Shown: positions 1 to 25,311 of the stretch, piece by piece
Layout of the letters: every line of letters starts with the position of its first letter
Numbering within the stretch: position 1 is the stretch's first letter
Source: Aplidium turbinatum
Lineage: Eukaryota > Chordata > Ascidiacea > Aplousobranchia > Polyclinidae
DNA: 64,000 nucleotides
Direction of reading: 5' to 3'
Assembly: GCA_918807975.1 (NCBI GenBank)
Contig: OU964935.1
Span: 4,861,823 to 4,925,822, forward strand
Program-made: the position numbers and the translations under genes
Notes under the pieces: model-generated
Database searches by the model: none
Told to the model about the DNA's origin: nothing
Seen by the model: the letters and a program-made list of their open reading frames with translations, nothing else

Positions 1-12193
<12,193 letters not shown>

Positions 12194-13940
12194 TATGTTA
12201 AGCATTGATAAGTGACGGAAGGTTGCTGTGTTTTGTGCATGCTCAGTGCAATGTTTTTAATCTGACTCGTTAAAAAATATTTTTTAACGAAGATTAGTTC
12301 TATTCAAAACTGTGGTACACTTACACTGTTGAAATCAATGGTGCTGAGAAATTAGCAAAATAAAGTTAGTTACATGCTGTGTTTTCTTTAAATGAGCCGC
12401 CGATGCGTATAGATTTTTTTGCCATCAATACTACTCATGCGAACCTGCACTTCTTCACGTCCAAAAATCATTTATTTTTCCACTCCACAATATACTCACA
12501 CCTCGTTTGTCCGAAATTGGACTAGCTAAACTCAGTTGTGTAAAAAATTTATAGAAACATATTCTCTGCCAGAGACTTGCATTTCACCCTTTAAATCTTA
12601 ACACCTCAGTACGAGGCTCAAACCTGAAAGTCCAAGACCCCTGTGTCAAATTAAAGAGGCTATTCCCAGAGAGCAAAATCCATCAATGTAAAAATGACGG
12701 ATTTTGCTGTCTGGCTTGGGTGCGATAATATAGTGCGACCGGTTTGTGCCTTTGTCAGCGACAATTTCAACAATCTAACCCTTGCAAATGTACCGTAAAT
12801 AATTAGGGGGGTCGCCCCTCCCCCTGGATCCTCCACTGGTTATGTATGAATAATGTGCAGTACGTGGAAAGCAATGAACACTTATTGACGTAATCGTTAT
12901 GCTGCGTCATATAGGTCGACCAAATACGTCTTATTCTCATGTAGAGAGATAAGTAAAAGCGATAAAATGGCGTTCATATGATATTTAAGCAACTCCTACC
13001 GTACACTTTTGTCAATTTTAGTAATTTCTTACGTTTACTCTTCAGCATGTTCAGCCCACCATACGATTTTGTTGTCAGCAACAATTTAATTAGTGATCTA
13101 ACATTTTTTGTTTAAGATTGATTTTTCTTAACTTCTCTATGGCAATCTGAAATAAAACGCAAAAATTGCATCTCCAGTTTGAACTATTAAATATAGAAAC
13201 TTTTGCAACATTTTCTGCCGTCACTCTGAAGGCAGTTTTAGAACGCGCCTCATGCTTTGTCTTGTGGGCTGTCGTAGAGAGAGTTTTCACTAAGACTTCA
13301 ATTGGATAACCAGCTATTGCTTTTGGTGCCCCATGAGTCTCAATGCTGCAGCAAGCAATCATCGTTTGAATACCGCAAGAACTTGAAGAGGCAACGTAGA
13401 AATCAAGTGACGTTTTAACTGCGCACGATGTTTAATTGTTTATGGCAATAAGGAGATAAACTAATCGACTGAGACGAATTAGACAATTTTTTTTTTAATT
13501 GCATACTGAATAAATGAAAAGTACTCAATGCTATAGCTTATTTGACAGTAGGCTACCTATAAGTTACTGCGTATTGTATACTTGGTGCTCTACTGCGTGC
13601 ACTTGTAAACAAACACATTGCTGGATGTAGCTTACGTATTTTGCTTGTGCGCTAGAAGTATGGTTCAATCATTGCTGTGTTTCATGCAATAAAACAATTG
13701 TTGTATTTCAAAATCTTATTATTATTACTGCAAGCGACTGTTTCAAGACTAATTCTTATTGAATATCCGTGATGGAGAAGAGTAAAACTTCGGTTTGTTT
13801 AAACAACTTCAATTTAGTTAACTCCAACTCTTACAGAAACTTAGTTTTAGTTTGATAAATCTGGGTAAATACAAGGTGGGCGTTTTGAACAATACACCAA
13901 AGACCAACAGTCACAAAAGCCCAACAGAAGCTAAAACAAT
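12194..13940. other. ABCC 3' flank and intergenic DNA
   Basis: A polyadenylation signal AATAAA lies at 12359-12364, about 165 bases after the ABCC stop, and probably ends that gene. Around 12682-12720 there is a short copy of a dispersed repeat (CATCAATGTAAAAATGAC, then GCTGTCTGG). I see no supported gene in the remainder. Confidence 0.55.
12359..12364 (+). terminator. Polyadenylation signal of ABCC gene
   Basis: AATAAA hexamer on the plus strand about 165 bases after the TGA stop, the first such signal downstream. Confidence 0.6.
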
Positions 13941-14245
13941 GCAGCAGTGGCCGAGTGGTTAGCGCGTTGGGCTCGCAGTCGAGAGCCTGCATGTTCGACT
14001 CCAGCCACCCGCACTTGCTGTTGTTTCTCTGGGCAAGAAACTTTACGATAATTGCCTCTACTGAGTGATCGATTTCGAGTAATGGGTAGTACCAAATTTC
14101 AGTCATAAGTAGAGTAGACAACCGGAAACAGACATTGCCGTCGGCTGCAGCGTGGGTCAGGTGTACGTCGGAAGGCGTACACCGATGCATAGCGCTCAAG
14201 TCCGCTTTCCTGCAATGCAGGATAAAGATAATAAAACAAACAAAA
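13941..14245 (+). mobile_element. tRNA-derived SINE (family A)
   Basis: Starts with a tRNA-like head GCAGCAGTGGCCGAGTGG, in Ser/Leu style, with box B GTTCGACTCC about 50 bases on. The unrelated body ends GCAGGATAAAGATA with an A-rich tail. The 3' acceptor strand of a tRNA is missing, so it is not a tRNA gene. A very similar copy lies inverted at 25585-25887. Confidence 0.88.
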
Positions 14246-14872
14246 TTTTCTGAAGACCAGACCTACCATCTGGTTGCTTCTTCTGGTTTCAAGTTTGCTA
14301 GCCTACGATTAAATTTCTCTAAAAAAATTTACTTTTTTGGAGATTAAGTGCCCCAACCCAAGTTATTTCTAGATTCTCTACTATTTTTGAAATCCTTTCA
14401 CAACATTTTACATATCCTATGACTGAATACCACATTTACAACTACGTCGAAAAACGTTGTGTGCTGCTTTTCTGAGGGTCGGAATATTTACTTCTGAAAG
14501 TTTCCAAAACTCAATGGCTTTCATGAGGTGTTTTCATTACCCGAATCTTCCAATTCTAAGAGTTTAATTTCAGTAAGTGATAAGTGTTTTGCAAAAAGTT
14601 CAAAGCCTGAATACGGGCCACTGATTAAGTGAACATGAAAGGTTTTTCATAAAGGCAAGGCATTTTCAAAACATTCCAATCTAGCTTGTAAGCAATAGAC
14701 CTAGATCAGATCTTGTAGTTTATCCTCATGCTTTGAGTTTTTTTATCGTTTAATCTATGTTCAAAAAGCACTGTCTTACAACTGTACCATGACAAACCCA
14801 AAATATCATTAAAATCTTGCAGCAAATGCTTGTCAAATAAAATAGCCTACCTTTAATTCTATTCCATTACCG
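14246..14872. other. Intergenic DNA, nothing recognised
   Basis: AT-rich sequence between a SINE and a LINE remnant. I see no exon with splice sites and no repeat ends. Confidence 0.5.
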
Positions 14873-15205
14873 GTGCTTAAAATTTCATGGAAGGATAAAA
14901 TCACAAACAAAGATGTACTATCCAGAATACAAACCAACATGGAAGTTCTACAAACAATTAAATCAAGAAAATTGAAATATTTTGGCCACATGATTCGCAA
15001 TAATTCTATTCAAACACAACTACTAGAAGGAAAAATGAACGGCAAACGAAATAGGGGCAGACCACCAAGAATTTGGACTAATGATATTGAAGACTGGTCA
15101 GGACTTAACTACAAAACTGCAAAAGAAAAAGCTCAAAACAGAGAAACTTGGCGTCTCATTGCCTCCAACCCTCGACGAGAGGAAGGAACTTAATGATGAT
15201 GATGA
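14873..15205 (+). mobile_element. LINE 3' end fragment (RTE-like)
   Basis: An open frame of 106 codons reads LKISWKDKITNKDVLSRI, then RKLKYFGHMIRNN, then GKRNRGRPPRIWTNDI and a terminal REEGT before TAA. This is the usual C-terminus of an RTE/Nimb-type reverse transcriptase. The stop is followed by a short ATG/GAT repeat tail, as RTE elements have. All upstream domains are missing. Confidence 0.8.
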
Positions 15206-15303
15206 GGCCTATATTGCAATGTCATTGCAGACAAAAACTTGTCCAAAGTATACAAGTAGCCTAAGTCATGCGATAAAGCGATGTATTATTTTAACAAATG
15301 ATT

Positions 15304-15748
15304 GACTGTGATCACAACGCGCACAGCTTTGCAAAAGCGACTAGTCGGCTCTGGCTGGGGAGGTGGAGTTGACACCCTGCGCATTGCCACCATTTTGCTA
15401 GTTCATACTCTGCACCTGTTTGGAGTCGCCGTGGCCACTACCATATCATATGACGCCTTGCGTATCGTAACTGGATGTTTGCGACCTGCGCTATAGGACA
15501 ATCTCCCTGTCTTCACAGGCATCCAACCAGCTGAACTTCGTTGCAAAGAAGCCATCCTGTCTTTTTCTCGCCACGCTGTGATTCCTAACCACTTGCTCCG
15601 CTCGTCTCTACGAGTTTGTAAGCGGGCAACCCTGAGACCTAAGCGGACTAAAATAGAGACACCCATTTGTAGCCTACAAGCCGCAGAACTTTTGATGAAA
15701 AGTGCTGAAGACCAATCCATGGACGGACCACTAATGGAGCTCGAAGAG
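15304..15748 (+). mobile_element. LINE fragment, part 1, interrupted by BEL element
   Basis: Reads as the late reverse-transcriptase region of a jockey/CR1-like LINE: LVGSGWGGGVDTLRIATI, then ALRIVTGCLRP and TGIQPAELRCKEA, with in-frame damage. It stops at the left end of the BEL element, whose 5-bp target copy is 15744-15748. The same LINE resumes beyond the element at 23853 and again after the hAT at 25304. Confidence 0.85.
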
Positions 15749-16271
15749 TGGTCACAGCGGTAAACCATAATCTCTTCGTGGGAAAATTGTAACATAAGAT
15801 TCCCGAATCCGTTCGTCTGCATGTAGGTGACCGAAAAATAAACACTCTTTCGAAACGTCTTTTCAAAAGTGTATTCCTGTAAAATTAGCCCGCGGCTATC
15901 GAAATCGAAATGCAACGCCTTACACCTCTAAAACTGTCACTACGATACAGATTACTTGGATAAAAGACGGAGAATTTGTCCAGCTAGCAAGCACCAAATA
16001 AACCAGTTAAATGTGCGACCGACTTCCAACAAACAACTTCAAGAATGAATCAGAAAAATTTGTGATAACTCAAAGGCACGCCAGCAGTTCGTGACGCAGC
16101 ATTTCATGTCCAAACAGGATTCAACTGAAACAGGTTTAAACAGGTTTGACACGAGTCTTACGGACGATGGTGCAATTTTGGCTCATGTTTTAGGAATTTC
16201 CATGACGTAATATTCAGTAGACCCGAACGGTTTCTACATGACGTTTGACCAGGCGAACACCGTCTGGAACA
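15749..16271 (-). repeat. BEL element LTR (3' LTR)
   Basis: Direct repeat of 23331-23852. The plus strand begins TGGTCACAGCGG and ends CGTCTGGAACA. It is preceded by AAGAG. As the element runs on the minus strand, this is its 3' LTR. Confidence 0.95.
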
Positions 16272-19200
16272 TAGCGGCCCCTAGTTATGACAGTCTGACA
16301 TGGCATAACTAAAAAAGAATTGACGACAATTGTGAGCCAATGAATAAAAACACATGATACACAAATTGTTTGAATCACTCATGTTTAAATTAATACGCAA
16401 ATATAAAGGGCATGCAAAGAATGAACAGCAATAAGAATAAACACGACGATACATGAAATTGGTACCATAGGTATTAGGTACACGCAAAATGACGCTATAT
16501 ACCATGGTTGCGATAATAACCGACTGTTCTGGGCTCAGACAAGTGTCGGCCACCGCAGACAAAACCAGGCTCAAACCCTAACACTTAGGTGTTCTTTACG
16601 GGGCGAGGCACGAAATATCCCTCAACACACAGTCTACTTTCACTTTCCCCGTACTCTCATCATAGTTGCAGACGGCAACTTTAGCTCTACGAACCACAGG
16701 CTTCCCTTTTCTAATTTGTGGAACTACCTCATGCACCCTCCCAAGTTGATACTTCCCACGTTTACCAATGTCCTGGAGAGAACCTACCACTACAAGTTGA
16801 CCAGGCTCCAAATTCTCGGCCATTTTTAGCCATTTTTTCCGGCCCTGAAGACCTGGCAAGTAAAAATCGATCCATTTACTCCAAAACTGATGAGAAAGTG
16901 ACAAATTGAACCGATAATCCCTTCTTAATTGGTCACGATCATGTGGTTGCCCAACAGCACAGTATGGGTCTAAGTATGGGGTCAAAAGTGAGGCAGGGGT
17001 GATGACAGTAAAATCCCTAGGGTCGTCACTCAAAGGTACCAAAGGGCGTTCGTTCACGATCCGAACGGCACTACTGGTGTACGTAAGCAGTTCAATAAAG
17101 ATGCTGCCTGAAAGGTGCTAGCCTGAAAGGTGCTTCCATTGTCGGAATAGATAGCATTAACCTGCCCACGTAAATCTGTAAACCTTGTAAAGGCAAGTAA
17201 AAAATCACTCAGCGACAATGACGTAACCAGCTCAACATGAATAGCGCGAGATGCCATACATGTGAACAAGAGTCCCCAAGCTTTTTTGTGACTTCTACCT
17301 TCAACAAAAGTTAAAGGTCCAAGATAGTCTAAGCCGCAATCAAAAAAGGGTTTCCTATGCGCAGTTGTGCGAGACAAAGGTAAATCAGACATGAGCTGCC
17401 TTATAGGTCGAGCTTTCTCAATCGCGCATACACCACAGTCATTAAGATACCTCTTCACGGAGGCATTACCATTAGCGATCCAAAACTTCTGTCGCGTAGA
17501 CAACAAAGTGTGCTGTACTCCACAGTGCGCATTTCCATTATGATGCGACAGTACAACAAGCCTAGTGAAGGGGTGCTTCGAAGGCAAAACAATCGGATGC
17601 TTTGCTTCAAGAGAGATCTCGGGAGAATTACTTAAGCGCCCTTCAATGCGGATTACACCAGCGTCATCTACACAAGGTCTGTACTTTTTAAGTGAACGTA
17701 ATTCTTTCAAGCTTTCCTTCTCACGTTGTGAAGCGCCAACACTACCTCGCTTTATCACTTCCTCAAGGGCATCCGGCGATCGTTTGGTCATTAAATGTAC
17801 CACATCGCCATACACGCTCTTCTGAACAAACTTCACAGCCAACTCTGAAGCACTGTTAAGATAAGATGCATCCAGTTTTGGCTTCACAAAGCTACGCTTT
17901 CTCGTTTTACAGCACAAAAATTCAACAAAAGCAACCAAATAAGCGATTCTCTTTTTCATAACATACAAAGAAGGTGCGGCCTCGATCAATCTGTGAAGAC
18001 CACCCTGTCCAACGTCAAGCGACTCCTCTTCGTCACGAAGATATAGGCTATGGACAGGTACTGGAGTGGCATTTTCTACAGATGGAATTTCCTCACACTG
18101 GTAGAGAAGACTAGAACCATTTAACCACAACTCTCGAAATTCTTTCTTTGTAATAAGATTTGGCCTTGTGCCAACATCAGCTGGGTTCATATCGGTAGGG
18201 CAAAAACGCCAATCCTGGGCTCCAGACAACAATAAAATATGCTCAACTCGACGCGTAATAAACTTATTCAAACGTAAATCAGGGTTTTTAACCCACTGCA
18301 ACACAGTACGAGAATCACACCAAAAATACTTAAGGCAGTCGGGCATCTTCAATGCCTCGTAGGCCTGCTTCACGAGTCTTGCTGTATTCAAAGCGGCAAC
18401 AAGCTCTTTCCTAGCTATCGGCCAAGAAAACTGATTTTTTACAACAATGGTAGATTTACCCAGAACGAAAGACACACTCGGAACTCCGTTAACCAGTCTA
18501 CGTAAGTAAACAACAGAAGAGAAAGCTTGATTCGAAGCATCACTAAACCCATGCAATTGATATGAAACAATATCATCCGGACTGCACACACCAGAGTTTG
18601 CAAAATACCATCTCGGTAACGAAAAATCCTTAAGCAGGTCCAAAGAGCGAAGCCACGACTCCCACTCTTTAACAAAGCTATCAGGGACCTCGGTGTCCCA
18701 ATCAAACTTGTCTATCGCCAATTGCTGAAGTATAAGGCGTGCTTTTAGAAAAAATGGCGCTCCAAAGCCTAGCGGATCAAAATTTTGTCCAAGCTGACTG
18801 AGCAATGAGCATACTTCGGCGCGTGTGTTTAGCTAAGGGCTTTAAGGAACATGCGATACGCATCTCGTCAGACTCGGTTTGCCACACACAACCCAATGTC
18901 TTCGCTGATGGCAAAGTCATATTTTCAGTCTGAAAGTCAATGTCACGAATCAAAGGTGAAAGCATCTCATTATCCAAATTTGACAAGACAGTCATAGCCT
19001 CCTTGTTAGCACTCCACTTAACAAGTTTAAACCCACGGCTATCAAACAAAGCAATTGATTCATGAGTGATTTGCTGAGCTTCCTCTAAGCTATCAGCCGA
19101 AAATATAAAATCATCCATGTACATATTATTTGCAATATTGCAGAGAGTCAATTCACCAGCACTGCTGGGATTCTGCTCGATCATTTTCTTTATAGCCAAG

Positions 19201-22097
19201 CAAGCGATATATGGGCTACTCTTTATTCCCCAAGGGTGTGCACAAAAACGAAATGGTACCATCCTACCATTTTCAAGGTCATCATCTTCAAACCACAATA
19301 TACGAAACAAATCCCTTTGCGACTCAGGTAATTTTATTTGAAAGAAGCATTTAGTCACATCAGCCATGAGACCAAATCTACCAAGCCGAAATCTAGCCAA
19401 GACATCTACCAGAGGGTTTAACAAGTCAGCACCCGAAAACATTACATCATTAACACAAGTTCCTCGAAATTCAGACTTTCCATCGTAAACAATGCGCTTT
19501 TTTAATTGTGACGTAACAAAGTATGGTAAATACCATTCAAATCCCTTGACATTTCCTGCTTCACCAGTACGCTCAATATAGCCATTTGATTTAAGATCTT
19601 TCATGGTGTCAGTAAGGAAATCACGAAGTTCAGGTTGTTTTAAAGCTTTCTTTCTTAAAGCAGCAGCTCTATCTGACGCCAACACAAAATTGTTAGGTAG
19701 ATCAATATCTTCCTTCAACGGAACAGGTATCTCAAATCGACCATCTTTCAACTCAATATTCGGTTCGACAAGTTCTCTAGCCAAATTATCATTGCGAGAC
19801 AATTCACAGGTTTCATTTTGCAACGTCAAATCCTGAATGACTTTATTCAGGTCTGCTATTTCCATATCGCGAGACTCAATTTTACGCTGAAAGCCAGAGA
19901 TGACATCCGACTCTGAAGACGTCTGCACTCTGCAGTCTGCACACTTTAGCAACGCTTTCATCTAAGGGTGACTTACCACCACAAGCCAACCAGCCGAGAG
20001 GAGTGAGCAAAGCATGTGGTTCACTACGATTTTCACCAACACGCTCTTTTTTTGCACACATCAAATAAGCGTTGTCGTTGCCAATCAGTACATCTACAGT
20101 ACTACAATCATTCAAATGAAACATATTCACGTCATGAAAATGACGGAAACCATTTAAATCTTGTTTATGCGGTAAAGTTTTAACATCGTCAGCCCAAGCT
20201 GGGTTAACCACCGAAGTTATATCACAAAACAGTTCATCTGTCTCTAACGACTGGATGTTGAGTTTGACAAGGTCAGCACAAGTAGCTTTCTGACCAGCCA
20301 GGGTATCCATTTTAAACGACGCTTTATCGTACGGTTTAAGATCAAGTTCACACACCAAATCACTCGAAACAAACGTCAACTGCGAACCAGGATCATGCTG
20401 ACAATACACCAACTTCGATTTGCCAGTCATTGGATTCAAAACACGAGCAGCAGTAACGCGGTTAAAAGCTGCTTTAACATTTCCAATCTTAACATTACGC
20501 ACAGGAACTCTGGCACGAGCATCATCTTTCCCAACCGAATCTAGAGAATCACGTGACGTCACATAAAAATCATGTAGAAGAAAATAGTGTTTCCTATCGT
20601 TGTTAGGCCCACACTTACGACAGTTATTTGCATGAACGCAATCCCTAACCATATGCTGGCGCAAACAATTCAAGCATTTGCCAGCTTTCACAATGACATC
20701 TCTTCGATCTTTAGGTGTCAAGCTCAAAAATTCTTTACAATTAGACAAAAAATGATATTCAACTTGACCACGTGACGAACAACAAATGCATGCCGGTAGG
20801 TTTTTACGTCTGGCTTCACCACCGCGCGGTGCGCCAACAACAGTCGAGTACTGCGAACTCCCTGACATCACATCATCATGGGGTTTTACCGACGTCTGCC
20901 TAACCGGACATGAAGGCAATTTTCCTTTGCCAAACTTTTTAAATTGCTGCGACTCACCAGAATCGCCCATTAGCATAATGCTAAAATCAGTCGACTTACG
21001 CGTTTCCTCCCGTACTACAAATTCAAACAAACTCTGAAAGGTAGGCTCATCAGTGCCACCATACTGATCACCTAAAAAGTCAAGATAACGCTGCTTAGCG
21101 TCAAACGGGAGTCGCTTAGCCAAATCCAAAACAAAACGTCCTTCTAATTTATCACGCTGACCATAAGCTTGCGCATAAAGCAAACACTGCGACAATTCAT
21201 CTTTAAACTCTTTCAGATCACTGGAAGAGGTCGAAGTCAATTTGCTACCATAGCGATACTTTCTAATTTCTGGTTCTGTGAAAAGACCTCCACGAACCCC
21301 AAAACGCTGGGACAAGCGAGCTAACGACATTTCTATCCTGTCTTCCTCTGACAAGCCAGGGGTGTCAGAAACCAAATTAGCAATCGTTTGCGCAGCTGTC
21401 CTAACACAAGCTGCTTGTAACAAAGTCAAACGAGTCCCCTTAAAGGGCGAAGCTGCCATTAAGGCCGTAACACGATTTTTAAAGAAGATAAATGGCATAT
21501 TATTACCATCGTAACCAATCAAGGCCGCCTTATCGAAAAACGTCCTACTATTTTGGTATTCAAAAAAGCAATCCTGCTGTTGAGAACTCGATTTAGCGGG
21601 AGAAGACAAGCTATATCCCTTAAGGGGCTGAGTGGGCTCAGTCACATGCACAGCCCGATCACGATCCTCACACACGTTAAAATCAGGAGACGCGATACGC
21701 CTCTCACAACCACCCAAATTACGTGTAGCTGGGCGATCCACAACTAGCGGCGCAGAAAACTTTGAAGGGGGCAAAGCATTACTGCTAATGGCGGCCCCGT
21801 GACCTGTACGCTCTGGGGGAGGAGTTCGGTTGTAATTCGCAGACCTTGGCTCTACAGCATTCGGAAGACCCTTAGCCGCGGCCCCGAGACCTCCTGAAAC
21901 AGCTGGAAAACGTGTGGATTGCCCTGGTCCACTCACAGGTTGAACGGGCGTTTGGAAAAGGTTATGTAAATTAAACTGCGATTGATGTTCATTTCTGGAA
22001 TGCCTAGAAGAGCTCTTCTTAGAGCTACGCCGGGAGCCCGCCTCTGATCGATATTCAGCTAAAACTACCTCTTTACGTTGTTCAGCCCTCAACTGAG

Positions 22098-22330
22098 CGT
22101 CTTTGAGTGCGAACTCAGCAGCTCTAGCTTCGGCTCTCGCGGCGGCCTCAGCTGCTCTCGCTTCGGCCTCAGCTCTCGCGGCAGCCTCAGCTCGAATGGC
22201 CTCAGCAGCTCTCGCTTCGGCCTCAGCTCTCGCGGCAGCCTCAGCAGCTCTCACGGCAGCCTCAGCTCGTATGGCCTCAGCTCTTGCTTCGGCCTCAGCT
22301 TGGATCTGGAGCTCCTCTCGTCTTAGCTGT
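22098..22330 (-). repeat. Alanine/glutamate coiled-coil repeat region in BEL gag
   Basis: Short imperfect tandem repeats (GCCTCAGCTCTCGCGGC type on the plus strand) encode runs of Arg-Ala-Glu-Ala units in the gag-like region. A long alpha-helical coiled coil is predicted. Such repeats change length easily between copies. Confidence 0.75.
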
Positions 22331-23099
22331 AGGTTAATTTGTGCAACTATCCGAGACGAACTCTTAGACATCCTAGTGCTTACATTTGAGGCGCTATCCT
22401 CAGGATGTATGTCAGCATCCAACATATCTGAGAACTCACTTTCTTTTTGTTCAAAGTTATTTTTTAACGAGTTAAATTCGGGATCTACCCTATCACGAAG
22501 TTCTGCCAAGATTGCAGAGTTAAAGATTGTAGTCAAAAGAGCATGGAAATGCCGTAATTCCTCTTCTAAAGTAGATAAGTTAGATCGAAAAATTAACAGT
22601 TCCTGCTTATCACTCAAAGAACCTAGGGCTACAGAAAGTTCCCCAATTTGAGTCAAAATATCCCGTCTAAGATGCCGGGCCTCTCGAACTGACTTAGCCT
22701 CATCGTTATTGGGTCCCTCCCCAGAATGGCCTGCCCGACCGCAAAGAACATCATCAGGCTTAAACTCAGTCGAGTCTACGGCGGTCGAGTCCTTGTCGCC
22801 ACCGAGTGTAGACATATTAAATGTTGGGGCTAAATTAACAATTAAAAATATTAAGTTACACAAACACACAAAATTATTAGGCTACAGTAGTTATAAAAAA
22901 CTTAACTGCAAAGACCGTAAAAATACAAAAAAGAATTTAAATGCACGATACCGTAGCTGTACGGGTATGAAGTCCTAAAGTCCACAAAACTTGCTTGGAT
23001 TCTTCCACTTGAATCTACAAGCACAGATGGATTGTCTTTAATCTTCTTTCTTGCCAATGAATGTCAAAGTTATTTTTCTTCTGTACCAAACTGAGAAGA

Positions 23100-23330
23100 A
23101 ATGTCTTTACTTTTCTTTGCTTCTGTAGACTACCAACTAACAAGATCTTCTTTTATTATTTCTTTGCTTCTAAGTAGTTCTTCTGCACTAGCTGACAACA
23201 AACACGTCGTTTATTTTTATGCCTTCAAGTGCTTCTTGGCCTACCAGCTAACAAAATCGTTTTTTTATTTTTTTTTGCTTTAATTTCTTCTTGACCTACC
23301 AACCGACAAGAACTCGTCTTTTATTTTTTA
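23100..23330 (-). repeat. Degenerate tandem repeats in BEL leader
   Basis: About four diverged units of roughly 55-60 bp between the 5' LTR and gag. Each holds a CTACCAACTAACAAGA-like block, then a T-rich block and a TTCTTCTTG-like block. They could act in packaging or translation of the element RNA; this is inference. Confidence 0.6.
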
Positions 23331-23852
23331 TGGTCACAGCGGTAAACCATAATCTCTTCGTGGGAAAATTGTAACATAAGATTCCCGAATCCGTTCGTCT
23401 GTACGTAATGACCGAAAAATAAACACTCTTTCGAAACGTCTTTTCAAAAGTGTATTCCTGTAAAATTAGCCCGCGGCTATCGAAATCGAAATGCAACGCC
23501 TTACACCTCTAAAACTGTCACTACGATACAGATTACTTGGATAAAAGACGGAGAATTTGTCCAGCTAGCAAGCACCAAATAAACCAGTTAAATGTGCGAC
23601 CGACTTCCAACAAACAACTTCAAGAATGAATCAGAAAAATTTGTGATAACTCAAAGGCACGCCAGCAGTTCGTGACGCAGCATTTCATGTCCAAACAGGA
23701 TTCAACTGAAACAGGTTTAAACAGGTTTGACACGAGTCTTACGGACGATGGTGCAATTTTGGCTCATGTTTTAGGAATTTCCATGACGTAATATTCAGTA
23801 GACCCGAACGGTTTCTACATGACGTTTGACCAGGCGAACACCGTCTGGAACA
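23331..23852 (-). repeat. BEL element LTR (5' LTR)
   Basis: Matches 15749-16271 almost base for base. It is followed on the plus strand by AAGAG (23853-23857), the second copy of the target duplication. Confidence 0.95.
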
Positions 23853-24081
23853 AAGAGGAAAAACTCAAGACTCCTAAGTTTCAGCTCCGACATCGGCCCT
23901 CATTCAACCGAAATGGTTTTGTCAAGGAAGGCCTGGGTGCGGCTCAATTTTTTATGCACTGGCGTCAGACTATTCCGCTCCAACATGCACAAATTTGGGA
24001 TGACTCCATCCGCGATCTTTGAGTGTGGCAAAAAGAAACAAACCGCAGACCACACCACATGCAACTGTGCCACCTTACTAT
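23853..24081 (+). mobile_element. LINE fragment, part 2
   Basis: Continues the LINE broken at 15748, collinear with it, into the zinc-knuckle segment ECGKKKQTADHTTCNC. It ends at the left border of the hAT element; the hAT target copy is 24074-24081. Confidence 0.82.
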
Positions 24082-25303
24082 CAGAGGTGGGCAGTAGCGC
24101 CGCTACTAGCAGCGCTACTTTTTTGGAAAAAGTAGCGGTAGCGGCGCTACTTTTTAGTTGGAGGAGCGGCTGCAGTAGCGGCGCTATTTTTTTCAGTCGC
24201 ACTCCCGCTACCCGCTACTTTTTAATTTAAAGTGAAAAAAATACTCGTTTTTTAGCAACACTAGAGTGGTCAAAGCAGCTATATAATCGGTTTGGTTGCA
24301 AACTTTCGGTCTTTTCCAGCTGAAGTCAACTTCTTCAGCGAATATCTCCGTGTGATGAAGCCTATCTGCCAGGCTTTAGACATTCTCCAGGGCGAGTCCA
24401 AGGCGTATTACGGAGTCTTGCTTCCAATCATTACAATTTGTGTGAAGAAGTTGACCGAGATCAGTGATCTTGTGACCTGTGAGGAGTTGAGAGTGGAAGT
24501 CCTTGAAGGGGTGAAGAAACGATTCAACAAGTGCTTCAACGACATGAAATGCGTTATGGCATCATGTCTTCATCCCTCCTTCAAGACGTCGTGGCTACAA
24601 TTTCTTTACTATGTTTCCACGGATGATGCTGACGCACTGCGAGAAAAAGTCAAGACAGATGTGATTCGACTGTTGCGGGAGACATCAAGGCAAGTTGATA
24701 CCGAGAAGAGTGACACCAACACTAGTCACGACTCCGAGGGTGAAATTTTTGGTGTGTTGGCGCCATCCCGTGAAACGTCGGTGCAGAAGGAGGCAGCAGT
24801 TGTGGACGACTTTTTTTCGGACAAGAGCAAGTCCGCTTTTCAAATACCGACTTAAAACATCTGTTCATTAAATACAACACCCCCATTTCTTCCAGTGCCG
24901 CGGTGGAGAGACTTTTCTCTGTTGGAAAAGATGTGCATAAGCCAAAGCGGGCAGGACTTAGTGACTCTCATTTTGAAATGCTCGTGTTTTTGAAAGATGA
25001 GTAACAATTAATTTCCCTTAAAACGTATTTTCTATAACGACGTTAAAATGACAGTGTAAACGAATGATAACATTCGTTTTCAAGGTCATTTTTGTTTCAC
25101 TAGGGACTTGAGTGTATCCTATAGTGTCATTTTAGACAAAAGTAGCGGAAGAAGTAACGTTAGAGCGCGCTACTTTGGTCCGAGTAGCGGTAGCGGGTAG
25201 CGCACTACTTTTGTAAATTGGTAGCGGGTAGCGGTAGCGCGCGCTATTTTGGCCCAAGTAGCGGGTAGCGCGCTACTTTAAAAGTAGCGGGTGCCCACCT
25301 CTG
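24082..25303 (+). mobile_element. hAT DNA transposon, internally deleted
   Basis: 1222-bp element with 12-bp terminal inverted repeats CAGAGGTGGGCA. It is flanked by an 8-bp duplication CTTACTAT / CTTACTAG (24074-24081 and 25304-25311, 7 of 8 match). Both subterminal regions hold many GTAGCGG and AGCGCGCTA repeats, likely transposase binding sites. It carries only the C-terminal part of a transposase and is nested in the LINE fragment. Confidence 0.93.
24292..25004 (+). pseudogene. hAT transposase C-terminal remnant
   Basis: The first open frame (about 24292-24855) reads like the hAT region before the dimerisation domain (YLRVMKPICQALDILQGE, then LHPSFKTSWL). The dimerisation domain SSAAVERLFSVGKDV, then RLSD-like GLSDSHFEMLVFLK follows in another frame near 24866-25004. 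One frameshift therefore separates the two parts. The BED finger and most of the catalytic region are absent, so the element is non-autonomous. Confidence 0.85.
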
Positions 25304-25311
25304 CTTACTAG

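Larger units (their letters stand above)
15749..23852 (-). mobile_element. BEL/Pao LTR retrotransposon, minus strand, young but with a divided frame
   Basis: LTR-retrotransposon fossil of the BEL/Pao family, 8104 bp, read on the minus strand. Direct LTRs of about 522 bp (15749-16271 and 23331-23852) start TG and end CA and are about 99 percent alike by eye, so the insertion is recent. A 5-bp target duplication AAGAG flanks it. Parts in order from the right: a leader with degenerate tandem repeats, a gag-like region with an alanine/glutamate-rich coiled coil and cysteine-rich knuckles (about 22.8-20.6 kb), aspartic protease (about 20.5-19.9 kb), reverse transcriptase with YMDD (about 19.7-18.8 kb), RNase H (about 18.7-18 kb), integrase with zinc-binding and core domains (about 17.6-17.1 kb), and a DUF5641-type C-terminus (to about 16.6 kb). 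No envelope gene is visible. The coding frame is divided by about three breaks, so it looks defective. It sits inside a LINE fragment. Confidence 0.95.

Noticed and set aside
13941-14012. Functional tRNA-Ser/Leu gene
   Set aside because: A and B boxes are present but no 3' acceptor strand pairs with the 5' end, and a SINE body and tail follow.
13831-14199. 122-codon minus-strand frame (and 113 codons at 25613-25954)
   Set aside because: Both lie in the two SINE copies and read repeat sequence.
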